A stretch of DNA of 64,000 nt from Kaiparowitsia implicata GSE-PSE-MK54-09C (lineage in GTDB: Bacteria; Cyanobacteriota; Cyanobacteriia; Elainellales; Elainellaceae), in NCBI GenBank assembly GCA_019359435.1, contig JAHHHI010000074.1, positions 1-64,000 of the forward strand. The letters run 5' to 3'. The notes under the pieces were generated by a model, which saw only the letters and a program-made list of their open reading frames with translations, did no database searches and had not been told where the DNA came from. How positions within the stretch are numbered: position 1 is the stretch's first letter; every line of letters starts with the position of its first letter. The translations under genes and the position numbers were made by a program. Positions 56,340-64,000 of the stretch are shown here, in pieces.

Positions 56340-57647
56340 ATGGATGAGACTCCTCAAGGGGCGGTGCTGCGGCAAGTCTCGCCAGAGGACGGGCAAGGAG
56401 TCGTTCATCTGCTGACGTTAGGGGAAGACGCCGTGATTGGGCGAGAGCCAGACTGCCACATTGTGTTGGATTCTGCCACCTATCGCGGCGTGTCGCGCTA
56501 TCACCTCAAGCTGCAGGCAGTCAGCCGAATCGGCTGGCAGGTCTGTGACTTGGGCAGTACGAACGGAACCTATATCAACGGACGGCGAGTGCTGGGCTGT
56601 CGGACGGTGCGTTCGGGCGATCGCATTGCACTGGGGCATCGAGGGCCACAGTTCTTGTTTGAGCCTGTAGCGGCGTCATCACCCGTTGCCGTGAGGACAG
56701 GGGAGCGATCGCCCATCCACATTCCCCAAGGCGAGCGAGTCACGGCCAGCCAGCTGTTCCCGCTGCTTTCTACCGAACACGATTGGGTTCAAAAAGCATA
56801 TCTGCTGCCGGGTTTGCTCACGGTATTTTGCGTCGCGCTACTCTTTGTGGCGGTGGGCGAACCGTTGCTGTTTAACGGACTGCTGGCTGGCTATCTAGGC
56901 GCAGCCGCGTATTTCGTGGTGTACCAACTTTGCGGTAAGCCCAAACCCTGGTGGCTGCTGCTGGCAGTCGCAGGATCGACGATGCTGCTGCTGGCGAGCC
57001 CAGTGCTCGACGCCTTCTCGTTTGTATTTCAGCAGGTGCTCCCGGGTCAGCTTATGTTAGACGCATCTCCCACGCTGGCACAGCTGTGGGTGGGCATGTT
57101 CTTTGGGGCGGGCCTGATGGAGGAACTGCTCAAGGCGATTCCGGTGCTTCTGCTGGCGGGGCTAGGGCTAATGAAGGGAAATAGTTTGAGCGATCGCCTC
57201 ACTGTTCGAGAGCCGCTAGACGGCATTTTGCTCGGGGCAGCTTCGGCGGTGGGCTTTACGTTACTAGAAACGCTGGGCTACTACGTTCCCGATTTAATTC
57301 AGGTTTTAGAATCTCAATCTGGCTACGATATCGGACAACTTTCAGGACTCCAGCTCCTCATTCCCCGCATGTTGGGGTCGATTGCTGGGCATATGGCCTA
57401 CAGCGGCTATTTTGGCTATTGCATTGGCCTAAGTATGCTCAAACCGGGGCAGCGCTGGCGAACGCTGCTTGTGGGCTATTTGATTGCAGCACTGCTGCAT
57501 ACCCTATGGAACGTGAGCGGCATAGTAAACCTGCTGCTATTGCCAGTGGTGGGCATGGCGTCCTATGCGCTGTTGATGACGGCCATCCTCAAGGCTCGGG
57601 CGTTGTCCCCTCAGCGGCACATAAACTTTGCCACACGGATTCACTAA
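56340..57647 (+). CDS. FHA domain fused to a PrsW-type intramembrane protease
   Basis: A 435-residue fusion. Residues about 25-105 form an FHA phosphothreonine-binding domain with all key residues: Arg35 (IGREPDC), Ser52 and His55 (GVSRYHL) and Asn75 (STNGTYING). Eight or so membrane spans follow with the PrsW-family motifs: Glu261-Glu262 and Lys265 (MEELLKAIP), Phe306 and Glu310 (GFTLLETLGYY), His351 (GHMAYSG) and His387 with Asn391 (LLHTLWN). PrsW cuts membrane-bound substrates in other bacteria, such as an anti-sigma factor in Bacillus. The FHA domain could recruit phosphorylated substrates. Kinase, phosphatase and CHAT-FHA genes occur in the same window. Confidence 0.93.
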   Translation: MDETPQGAVLRQVSPEDGQGVVHLLTLGEDAVIGREPDCHIVLDSATYRGVSRYHLKLQAVSRIGWQVCDLGSTNGTYINGRRVLGCRTVRSGDRIALGHRGPQFLFEPVAASSPVAVRTGERSPIHIPQGERVTASQLFPLLSTEHDWVQKAYLLPGLLTVFCVALLFVAVGEPLLFNGLLAGYLGAAAYFVVYQLCGKPKPWWLLLAVAGSTMLLLASPVLDAFSFVFQQVLPGQLMLDASPTLAQLWVGMFFGAGLMEELLKAIPVLLLAGLGLMKGNSLSDRLTVREPLDGILLGAASAVGFTLLETLGYYVPDLIQVLESQSGYDIGQLSGLQLLIPRMLGSIAGHMAYSGYFGYCIGLSMLKPGQRWRTLLVGYLIAALLHTLWNVSGIVNLLLLPVVGMASYALLMTAILKARALSPQRHINFATRIH

Positions 57648-57663
57648 CGGTTTTCCCAAACCG
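57648..57663. terminator. Short hairpin between convergent genes
   Basis: The arms 57648-57653 and 57658-57663 pair perfectly around a 4-nt loop, directly at the PrsW stop codon. The stem is only 6 bp, so this is weak. Confidence 0.35.
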
Positions 57664-57705
57664 GGTCTATAGAAATAGGAATCACCCAGTACCCGTTAAG
57701 CATCC

Positions 57706-58329
57706 TTAGGCATCGTCGGGAGTAGACTCAGCCAGCGCCACACGGGCGATCGCCAGACTCAACCGCGCCTGCTCGATACTCGACAGTTTCGACCATTCTG
57801 TGCAGCGAACCGACTGCAGCACGCCGTTTACAGGCTCGGTGCCTGCGCCGTCACGCATTGCATAGGCAAAGGGGCGAGCCAGCACAATCAAATCATCTTC
57901 GTTCCACTCGGTGAGCACTGCCTGGACACACAGCACCAGTTGATCGGAAAGCGAGCGATTTGTCGCAGAGACCTGTTTCACTTGAGCCAGAATGCGATCG
58001 ACAATAGCAGCCGGAACCTGAGCCGTAAATCGCTGCCACAGCGGGGCCGAAGCTCCAGACATGGCGCTTGCTGCGGGCGCGGGGCGATCTGCCCACACCT
58101 GATCAACGGTGGCCGTTAGCGACTGCACATAGGGTGACCAGTCTTCACTCTGCCATCCATCTGCAGCCATTTCCTGTTCTAATGCGTCGAAGTATTCAGA
58201 TGAACTTGCTTCAGCAGGGTCCCACACATAAGGCGTTTCACGCTGATTTAGCAACAGTTGCAGCAGCTCTAGCTCTGCCTGCGCCTGAAACGGGGTGAGG
58301 GATGGACGGTGGTGAGAATCGCTAGTCAT
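57706..58329 (-). CDS. Hypothetical helical protein
   Basis: A 207-residue soluble-looking, mostly helical protein without signal or span. FQAQAELELLQLLLNQRETP opens it, and the middle has LWQRFTAQVPAAIVDRILAQ and DQLVLCVQAVLTEWNEDDL; the C-terminus is KLSSIEQARLSLAIARVALA. I do not recognise it, but it looks like a conserved cyanobacterial protein. It lies between the FHA-PrsW gene (convergent) and the CHAT-FHA gene (same strand, 306 nt upstream), so it may belong to the same signalling group. Confidence 0.75.
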   Translation of the reverse strand: MTSDSHHRPSLTPFQAQAELELLQLLLNQRETPYVWDPAEASSSEYFDALEQEMAADGWQSEDWSPYVQSLTATVDQVWADRPAPAASAMSGASAPLWQRFTAQVPAAIVDRILAQVKQVSATNRSLSDQLVLCVQAVLTEWNEDDLIVLARPFAYAMRDGAGTEPVNGVLQSVRCTEWSKLSSIEQARLSLAIARVALAESTPDDA

Positions 58330-58635
58330 AGGTCAAAGCAGTCTCCAGAAATGCGCCGGTAGTGAAATGTCAACATCATTGGCTACAAGGCTCGCTGTGG
58401 CAGTTCCGCAAGTGGCTAGAAAATTATTCAGCCCGTCCCTCAAATGCGCTGCCCCCCTAAGGATGGTTTGAATGATAAGGCATTTATAGGAAAAAGGTGA
58501 GGTAACCCAGACCCCTAAGCGGTCGGTGGTTCACCGATTCCACCGCGCCTCTATGAGAAGCCATGTGGGGGCAATCCCATGTCCTAAGGATGCTGACCTT
58601 ATTGTTTAGGATCTCGCTGGTCTTAAACAGAGTTG
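58330..58635. other. Gap between two minus-strand genes
   Basis: About 306 bases without a gene. It should hold the promoter of the 57706-58329 gene. A short imperfect GGATTGCCCCCACATGG-like pairing near 58560-58600 is not convincing. Confidence 0.35.
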
Positions 58636-60279
58636 TTAAGAATCTTCAAGCCGGAATTCCAGCTCATGGGTGCCTAAGCGAAGTCGGGTGGGTGAGCTCA
58701 GGGGAACTTCCTGCTGATGCACCCGCAGCCACTGGCTGTTGACCCCCTGTAGCGAGGTGCCATAGCGAGAGCGATCGCGCAAAAAATAGCCCGCCGCCTC
58801 ACCGGTTTGGACTCCGGCTCGGTACACAATTTCGGCATGTTGTCGCGATACCCCCGTGCCGCCCCGCAACACAGCGTCGTTGCCGTCTTGGCTGCCAATT
58901 CGCATCACCCCGCCATACACCCGCCAAGATTGTCCTGCGGGCTCAATGGAATGCAGCACGGCTGGCGGAAAGTAGGGCTCGATCCAACTATCTGGATTAT
59001 TGGGGATTTCGGTGATGCCATCGGTCAAGGGTTTGACCAATTCACCGTTAAATTCTGGGTGCATGTAGAGCACCGGCAGCGTCCAGGTGACATGGTTGAA
59101 CTTAAACAGGAATAGCAAGTGCTGCCGGGCGATCGCCACGGCTTCATCAATGGGCGATCGCTCCACTAACGCCTGCACCACCTGTTGAATAAAGGCATAG
59201 GCCTCGGGGTCAGCAATGGTATCGCGCATACCCAACACCGCCGGCACCCCATGGTGAATCAAAACCTCTGCCAGGCTGCTGCGGGGCAAGGCTAACCCAT
59301 CTTGCTCATCAGGCTGGGCTCCCCAACAGGCATTGAATAGCGCCAGCTTGACTTGGCAACGGGTGAGCACCTGCGCCAGTTCTGTGCCGCTCAGGGTGGC
59401 GTCGGGGCGCAGATAGAGCTGCCCCCCGCCTGGCCCTGGCATCCCGTGCCCTGAGTAAAACAGCACATTAAAATGGCGGGTTTCAAGATGCGCGGTCAAC
59501 TCGGCCGGAGTCGGCTGCACGAGCACCGTCACCTCGCAGGGCACCGGAGGCGGAAAGCGCGTCGTCTGGTTAGAGCTGGCGGCGCGCAGCACCTCAGCAA
59601 TGGCCAACGCCTCTTGCTCCAACGCTAGCTTAGAGCTGCCGTGCTCCGATTGCGCCTGCGACTCTGCGTTAGGGTTCATAGCGTCGGCTGTCACCGTCTC
59701 CTGACCCTGCACAAGCAAAATCTTAAGGGCATAGTCCTCTTTCTGGGGCGCGAGGGTGCTCACCTCATTAGTAGTGCGGCTAAACAGCACGCGTTGGTTT
59801 ACCCCCACTGCAGGCATCCCCGACTGCGGCTGCATGATTTCCCACGGCAGCATCACCAATTCGGGCGATCGCACCTCTAACCGCAGTCGCAACGGCTGAC
59901 TGCGGCCCCGCGACACCCCTCGGCTTTGCTCAAAGCTCGTGTGGGTCGGGCCATCAAAGACCCATTGCCAGAGGTTTACCCCCAAGTGCTGCATCAACCG
60001 AGCTGAATAACTGGTCGCCGCTGCCGGATCGGGATTGGCAGAAAACACAATATCAGGAGGCGGAGCATTGGCCGAAGCGGCCCGTAAGGAGAACAGCGCC
60101 TGCCAGGCCTGCCAGGTTTGGGTCAGCTCGTTGCCCCAATGCTGCACATGGTGCACCAACCCCGCCTGCAGCGGCGCTTGAAGCACCCAAATTGCATAGT
60201 GATCGGCCTCTGCCTTGACCGCCAGGCTATCAATTGCCAATCGCAAACACGGAAACCCATTAGAAGAGTGGTCAGACAT
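58636..60279 (-). CDS. CHAT-domain (caspase-like) protein with C-terminal FHA domain
   Basis: A 547-residue protein from the ATG at 60279. The CHAT peptidase domain (about 130-410) holds the catalytic pair His278 (LFYSGHGMPG) and Cys318 (ALFNACWGA). It ends with VPAVLGMRDTIADPEAYAFI and DEAVAIARQHLL, the normal CHAT finish. The C-terminal FHA domain (about 440-545) has RIGSQDGN, VSRQHAEI and DRSRYGTSLQG; Arg460, Ser478 and His481 are present, but Tyr506 replaces the usual Asn. CHAT proteins cleave other proteins in cell-death or defence pathways. The FHA domain would bring it to phosphoproteins. It has no signal or span, so it is probably cytosolic. Confidence 0.92.
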   Translation of the reverse strand: MSDHSSNGFPCLRLAIDSLAVKAEADHYAIWVLQAPLQAGLVHHVQHWGNELTQTWQAWQALFSLRAASANAPPPDIVFSANPDPAAATSYSARLMQHLGVNLWQWVFDGPTHTSFEQSRGVSRGRSQPLRLRLEVRSPELVMLPWEIMQPQSGMPAVGVNQRVLFSRTTNEVSTLAPQKEDYALKILLVQGQETVTADAMNPNAESQAQSEHGSSKLALEQEALAIAEVLRAASSNQTTRFPPPVPCEVTVLVQPTPAELTAHLETRHFNVLFYSGHGMPGPGGGQLYLRPDATLSGTELAQVLTRCQVKLALFNACWGAQPDEQDGLALPRSSLAEVLIHHGVPAVLGMRDTIADPEAYAFIQQVVQALVERSPIDEAVAIARQHLLFLFKFNHVTWTLPVLYMHPEFNGELVKPLTDGITEIPNNPDSWIEPYFPPAVLHSIEPAGQSWRVYGGVMRIGSQDGNDAVLRGGTGVSRQHAEIVYRAGVQTGEAAGYFLRDRSRYGTSLQGVNSQWLRVHQQEVPLSSPTRLRLGTHELEFRLEDS

Positions 60280-60370
60280 CAATACACCACACTGAACACC
60301 ACACTGACCAGCAACGCCCTCACTCCAAGACCTACTGCTTATACACAATCTTGGCCCTTACACAATCTTG

Positions 60371-60478
60371 GCCCTCACCCCCTCAGTCCCCCTCGCCCAA
60401 AAATGGGCGAGGGGAGGCCAAACAAGGCTTTTCGGCCCCCCTTCTCCCAGAACAGGAGAAGGGGTTGGGGGATGAGGA
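60371..60478. repeat. Pyrimidine/purine-rich double-hairpin element
   Basis: Two strong hairpins in tandem: 60389-60399 with 60404-60414, and 60438-60447 with 60455-60464. Outer flanks (CCTCACCCCC on the left, GGGGGATGAGG on the right) can also pair. This composition is typical of multicopy intergenic elements in cyanobacterial genomes. A 17-nt tandem duplication (ACACAATCTTGGCCCT) precedes it at about 60345. It lies between PP2C and CHAT-FHA genes, both minus strand. Confidence 0.7.
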
Positions 60479-60757
60479 AAAAGCTCTGGTCGCAAGGGTT
60501 TCAGGACTTATCTATACACAGTAGCTCCAAGACAGACTCTTACGTCTGCGCGAGGCCTGTTCCATTTGGGGCGCACCACCGCGCCCATAACAGGCTCAAA
60601 ACTTCGTTCCATCTAGTCAGGGCCACAACTCAGGAGACAGTGCAGATCTAGTCTATCTGGTTATCTTCCTGCGCCCCAAACTAATAACCTAAGAATCCCA
60701 GCATTTCTGAGTTGGATGTTTTGAAGGGCGATGGATCAAAGAGTGGGACAGTTGGCC

Positions 60758-63400
60758 TTACCCCAACGGCTCTAGAGGCTCGGCTGGACTTGGTTCCAAG
60801 GGGCTAGTTGGGTCTGCGGGGCTAGGCGTCGCCTCCCCGTTAGGAGCAACGGGATCGGTAGCACACCGCCCCTGCTGTTCTGGCGTCAGGTTTTGGTTTA
60901 GCCGCCATCGGGTAGAAAGGATGGGTTCTGCAACCCAGCCTACTTCGCCCGCCTGCACCACCGCTTCCGGTGGGAGAGGCGGGTCAGGCTCAGCATTTAA
61001 TGCCGGGTCTGGCGCTGCATTTGCACCTGCGGGATCGGCCAGCGGCGGGGTCTGCGTCGTCCCTACGGGCTGCGTCAGCAGGTCTGTCCCAACTGAGCAG
61101 ACTCGCACCTGTAGCCAGCGATCGGGCAGCACGCCTTGCTGGCTCACCAGTTGCAAAATGCTACCCGGAGGCACTCGCTTGGTGAGGGCATTCAGTGGTG
61201 TATCTGCGGGCAGTTCTGGCACTGGCGCATCTAGCCCTGGGTCACCTGGCGATGCGGCGGTGGGCGGTGGGCTAGGAAGATTGGCGGAATCAGGTGGATT
61301 GGCAAACGGAGCAGCAGGGACGTCAGCAGAGGTCGCAAAGGGCGGCTGAGGCGACAGAACAACGGGCGGCGCTGTGGGATCTGCGCTGCGCCCTAGCTCG
61401 ATGAGCGCGCCTGGCTGAAGCGCTTGGGCCGGATCGGGATCGGGATCGGGAGCCACGGGGCGGGGCGATCGCCCTAAGAAGGCATCTAGCCGATCAGGCG
61501 CATAGCGCGACAGCAGATAGAGCCCCCCTGCCCCCAGTGCGAGCACCAGCAGCAGCGCGCCTAACAGTGACAGTAAGGGCGATCGCCGGGCAGGTAGGGC
61601 GGCAGGTGCCACCCGCTGAGTTTTGGCACTGGCAGCATCGGGCTCACCCGAGAGGGCGTGGGCCGGCGGCATCCAGGTCGCCTGAGGCGAAACTGCCGGG
61701 GCGCTGGGGGGTATAGCATTCGCCTTCACCGGTGATGGGGTAGACCGATGGGCAGCCTCTACCTGGCAGTGCAAAATGCCCAGGGTCACATTGTCATGCC
61801 CATTGAGGCGATTGGCCAAGTCAACCAGCCGTTGGCAGGCCACACCCAGATCGACCTCGCGTTCACCGCGTGACCCAGCGTCAGACGGCTGCAGGGATGC
61901 CAGTAGCGGAGCCAGTTCTACGTCCCAAAACTGCTCTACCCGATCACCATCGCTCAGACCATCGGAGCACAGCAGCACAATGCAGTCTTCATCTAGCACG
62001 AACCGCTGCACCGTGGGGTGCAATAGCGCTGAATCGTTCATGCCCAAGGCCTGGATCAGGGAACCTGAGCTGGGATGCTGCAAAGCTTCGCGGTGCAGAC
62101 TATAGCCCAGCCGCACCTCGCGGGTCGCCACATCATCATCCAGGGTGATTTGATGGCAGCCTCGGCGGGTAATCCAGTAAGCGCGGCTGTCGCCCACATG
62201 GGCCAGATACAGTTCATGCTGGCGCACTAGCCCCATAACGAGGGTTGTGCCCATGCGCTGGCGATCTTGTCGCTGTTCACTATCGTTGCGCTGGCTAATC
62301 TGATTGTTGGCAGCGGCGGTCGCCTGTATCAACGCGTGGTGAATGGCGTCGGGTTCTAGGTTAGCCAGCGGGAGCGGTTGCACATGCTGCTGAATGGATG
62401 CGATCGCCAGTCCCGATGCAACATCGCCCCCTTGGTGTCCGCCAATGCCATCGCAGACAATCACCATGGGCGCAGCCCCCTCTGCCAGTTGCGTCGGCAG
62501 CGTCTGGCTGACGGTGCCGCTGGGGGGATAGCAGGCGTCTTCGTTGCGGGCGCGGGTTGGGCCTTTGTCGGTGGCGGTTGCGAGGGAAATGGTGCGGGGG
62601 ATGGATGGGGCGATCGCCCTAAGCTGCTGATCCAATTCAACAGTCACCTGAGCCGCACTAGAGAGACTGCCATCGACCAAGGCTTGGCTCAGGTGCTGCA
62701 CCCCTGCCGCAACCGTGGGGTGCGCGGCAGTCGCCCACTGTTGCCACAGTCGGCCCAAGTCTGGCAGAGTGGCGATCGCCCCTGGCTGATCTGGCTGCAG
62801 TTCTAACAGCCGCACGAGGGACTCTTCTACCCGAATCAGCTCTGGGTTGAGCAGGGTCGATGCCACCTGTTCTACGCTGAGAGGCTGCCATAGGTTGGCC
62901 ATTTGCCAGAGCCAGTTGAGCTGGCGCTGGGGCGAGGCGGTGGGCCAATCTTGGGCGATCGCTGGCAATGGATAGACCTTCTCCAGATCACCCGATGCCG
63001 AAGACACCGTTTCGCCAGAGCGCGGTACCCAGACTGCTGCCCCTTCTAATAGCACTAACAAGGCCCCAGGCGCTGCTGCATCAGGCACCACGGCATCATA
63101 AAGTTGGGGCACATGCACCCGCTGGGGCATCAGCCGCAGATAGGTGAGCCATGACTCAGGCAGTCGATCCGCCGATGCCGTAGGGTAGTAGCCTGGCAAT
63201 GTATCCAAAAAGATGCGATCGCCCTGATAGAGATAGCGGTTGGCGACCATCGCTCCTGCTGCTAGCCCTGAAGGGAACACACCCACTCCCCACAAATAGT
63301 GCTTGGGCAGTGGCACACCACAGGTTTGGCAGGTTCGCTGGGTTGGCGAATTAGGCGCTTGGCACGATTGATTGGGGCAGTAGAGCATCGGTTGGGGCAT
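60758..63400 (-). CDS. Zinc-ribbon PP2C phosphatase with membrane span and SH3-like tail
   Basis: An 880-residue multidomain protein. Residues 8-27 are a four-Cys zinc ribbon (Cys8, Cys13, Cys24, Cys27), as found at the start of many cyanobacterial Ser/Thr kinases. Residues about 40-260 may be a degenerate kinase-like domain. The PP2C domain (about 272-545) has Asp278-Gly280, RNED, DGIGGHQGGDVASG with Asp317, GDSRAYW, SDGLSDGD and GHDNVTLG with Asp536, so all metal Asp residues are present. A membrane span (608-631) leads to a Pro-rich linker and an SH3-like region (about 740-850). It removes Ser/Thr phosphates and may oppose kinases that feed the nearby FHA proteins. Confidence 0.92.
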   Translation of the reverse strand: MPQPMLYCPNQSCQAPNSPTQRTCQTCGVPLPKHYLWGVGVFPSGLAAGAMVANRYLYQGDRIFLDTLPGYYPTASADRLPESWLTYLRLMPQRVHVPQLYDAVVPDAAAPGALLVLLEGAAVWVPRSGETVSSASGDLEKVYPLPAIAQDWPTASPQRQLNWLWQMANLWQPLSVEQVASTLLNPELIRVEESLVRLLELQPDQPGAIATLPDLGRLWQQWATAAHPTVAAGVQHLSQALVDGSLSSAAQVTVELDQQLRAIAPSIPRTISLATATDKGPTRARNEDACYPPSGTVSQTLPTQLAEGAAPMVIVCDGIGGHQGGDVASGLAIASIQQHVQPLPLANLEPDAIHHALIQATAAANNQISQRNDSEQRQDRQRMGTTLVMGLVRQHELYLAHVGDSRAYWITRRGCHQITLDDDVATREVRLGYSLHREALQHPSSGSLIQALGMNDSALLHPTVQRFVLDEDCIVLLCSDGLSDGDRVEQFWDVELAPLLASLQPSDAGSRGEREVDLGVACQRLVDLANRLNGHDNVTLGILHCQVEAAHRSTPSPVKANAIPPSAPAVSPQATWMPPAHALSGEPDAASAKTQRVAPAALPARRSPLLSLLGALLLVLALGAGGLYLLSRYAPDRLDAFLGRSPRPVAPDPDPDPAQALQPGALIELGRSADPTAPPVVLSPQPPFATSADVPAAPFANPPDSANLPSPPPTAASPGDPGLDAPVPELPADTPLNALTKRVPPGSILQLVSQQGVLPDRWLQVRVCSVGTDLLTQPVGTTQTPPLADPAGANAAPDPALNAEPDPPLPPEAVVQAGEVGWVAEPILSTRWRLNQNLTPEQQGRCATDPVAPNGEATPSPADPTSPLEPSPAEPLEPLG

Positions 63401-63605
63401 TGCCAGCTCTAGGCAATAGCGGCTTTACCAGAATAGCTCACTCGGCTCAGACTAATACAGGAGAATCTCAGTACTCCCTCGTCGCGAGTCAGCCGTTTTT
63501 ATGACATTAGCTTGTTCTGCCCAATTTGCTAGGCCAGTCTTGCCCCTGTCCCACAGCAGTGGCTACAGCGGTGGCTTGAGCCTGTGCGATCAGCCGTTCG
63601 GTTGG

Positions 63606-64000
63606 TTAACCGTCAGATTGGCTCCAGAGGCTCTGATCGGGGGTGAGCTGGGGTGGCAATTCCCCTGTTTCGACCTGAGCGCGGAGGGTCTCTGGGTCGC
63701 CCCAGGCCACTAGTTCTAAATAGGTGCGGCCTACACCAAGGCAGGTGCCCGCCTGATCAAAGACTTCAATCCACCCGTCGTCACCATCGGTCTGCACCCT
63801 TACGATCAACAAGCGGCGCTCGTCGACTGTGGTTCTGTGCAGCGTCACGGAGCCCCAGTCGCGCTCCATCACTGTTTTGGCGTAGTAGTCATAGGCGGCT
63901 TGCACGGGCGTAGGCAGCGGTTGGGTTGCGGGGGCGATCGCCCCGCCTGCATCCCCAAAGCTGATCTGCTCAGGCTGATCAGTTCCCTGTTGATAGGCGG
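63606..64000 (-). CDS. Hypothetical protein, partial (cut by the window end)
   Basis: A minus-strand frame open from 64000 to the stop at 63606-63608; about 130 codons are visible and the start lies beyond the window. A GTG at 63905 is internal to this frame, and the reading frame continues upstream without a stop. AYDYYAKTVMERDWGSVTLH, RLLIVRVQTDGDDGWIEVFD and LGVGRTYLELVAWGDPETL read like a genuine soluble protein. I do not recognise the family. It lies 205 nt upstream of the PP2C gene on the same strand. Confidence 0.7.
   Translation of the reverse strand, partial: AYQQGTDQPEQISFGDAGGAIAPATQPLPTPVQAAYDYYAKTVMERDWGSVTLHRTTVDERRLLIVRVQTDGDDGWIEVFDQAGTCLGVGRTYLELVAWGDPETLRAQVETGELPPQLTPDQSLWSQSDG

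Noticed and set aside
60118-60651. 177-residue plus-strand frame
   Set aside because: Antisense to the CHAT-FHA gene start and then runs through the double-hairpin repeat.

Overview
The window is a piece of a cyanobacterial chromosome. The octamer GCGATCGC (HIP1) and its extended form recur throughout genes and gaps. There is a ccmK3-ccmK4 carboxysome shell pair, an Rre1/Ycf29-type response regulator, and several protein families I know mainly from cyanobacteria (DUF1400, DUF1818, the DUF3038-DUF4335 pair, AMIN-domain amidases, and FHA, CHAT and PP2C signalling proteins). The G+C-rich coding style and the many long intergenic gaps fit a Leptolyngbya-like filamentous cyanobacterium, but the genus is inference. 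I found no rRNA, tRNA, CRISPR array, transposase or phage gene, so this reads as ordinary chromosome.

Layout. 0.3-12 kb: an exopolysaccharide region (initiating sugar-phosphate transferase, Wzx-type flippase, two GT2 and one GT4 glycosyltransferases, all on the minus strand), interrupted by rre1, a Ser/Thr kinase and a gamma-glutamylcyclotransferase-like gene. 12.7-18 kb: a small hypothetical gene, a PRC-barrel protein and smc. 18.6-30.3 kb, plus strand: MgtE, a nitrilase-family amidase, a Na+/H+ antiporter, an AMIN amidase, an FtsL-like protein, the division transpeptidase FtsI and a DUF1400 protein; this stretch is rich in envelope and cell-division functions. 30.5-36.4 kb, minus strand: a low-complexity-tail membrane protein, a divergent photolyase/cryptochrome and the DUF4335/DUF3038 pair. 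37-44 kb: a CNB-domain protein, ccmK4/ccmK3, DUF1818, a MIF-family tautomerase, polyphosphate kinase and SppA. 44-56 kb: chorismate mutase, YdcF/ElyC-like, PyrG, a PlsC-like acyltransferase next to an alpha/beta hydrolase, RimM translationally coupled to an AvtA-like aminotransferase, an FtsX-like permease and peptide deformylase. 56-64 kb: a phospho-signalling and protease group made of an FHA-PrsW intramembrane protease fusion, a CHAT(caspase-like)-FHA protein, a zinc-ribbon PP2C phosphatase with a C-terminal SH3-like tail, two proteins of unknown function (one cut by the window end).

Most interesting points. (1) Two different protease folds, each fused to a phosphothreonine-binding FHA domain, lie next to a PP2C phosphatase; this is the best candidate for a little-described system. 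(2) A dispersed palindromic repeat has two full copies and one shorter inverted copy, all between convergent genes, with terminal base-pairing kept by compensatory changes. (3) A second repeat family has two copies. (4) A photolyase-family protein keeps the Trp electron-transfer triad but has lost the usual flavin-contact and lesion-contact motifs. (5) A possible 41-residue membrane peptide lies in the gap upstream of rre1. All family names come from reading motifs by eye; no database search was run.
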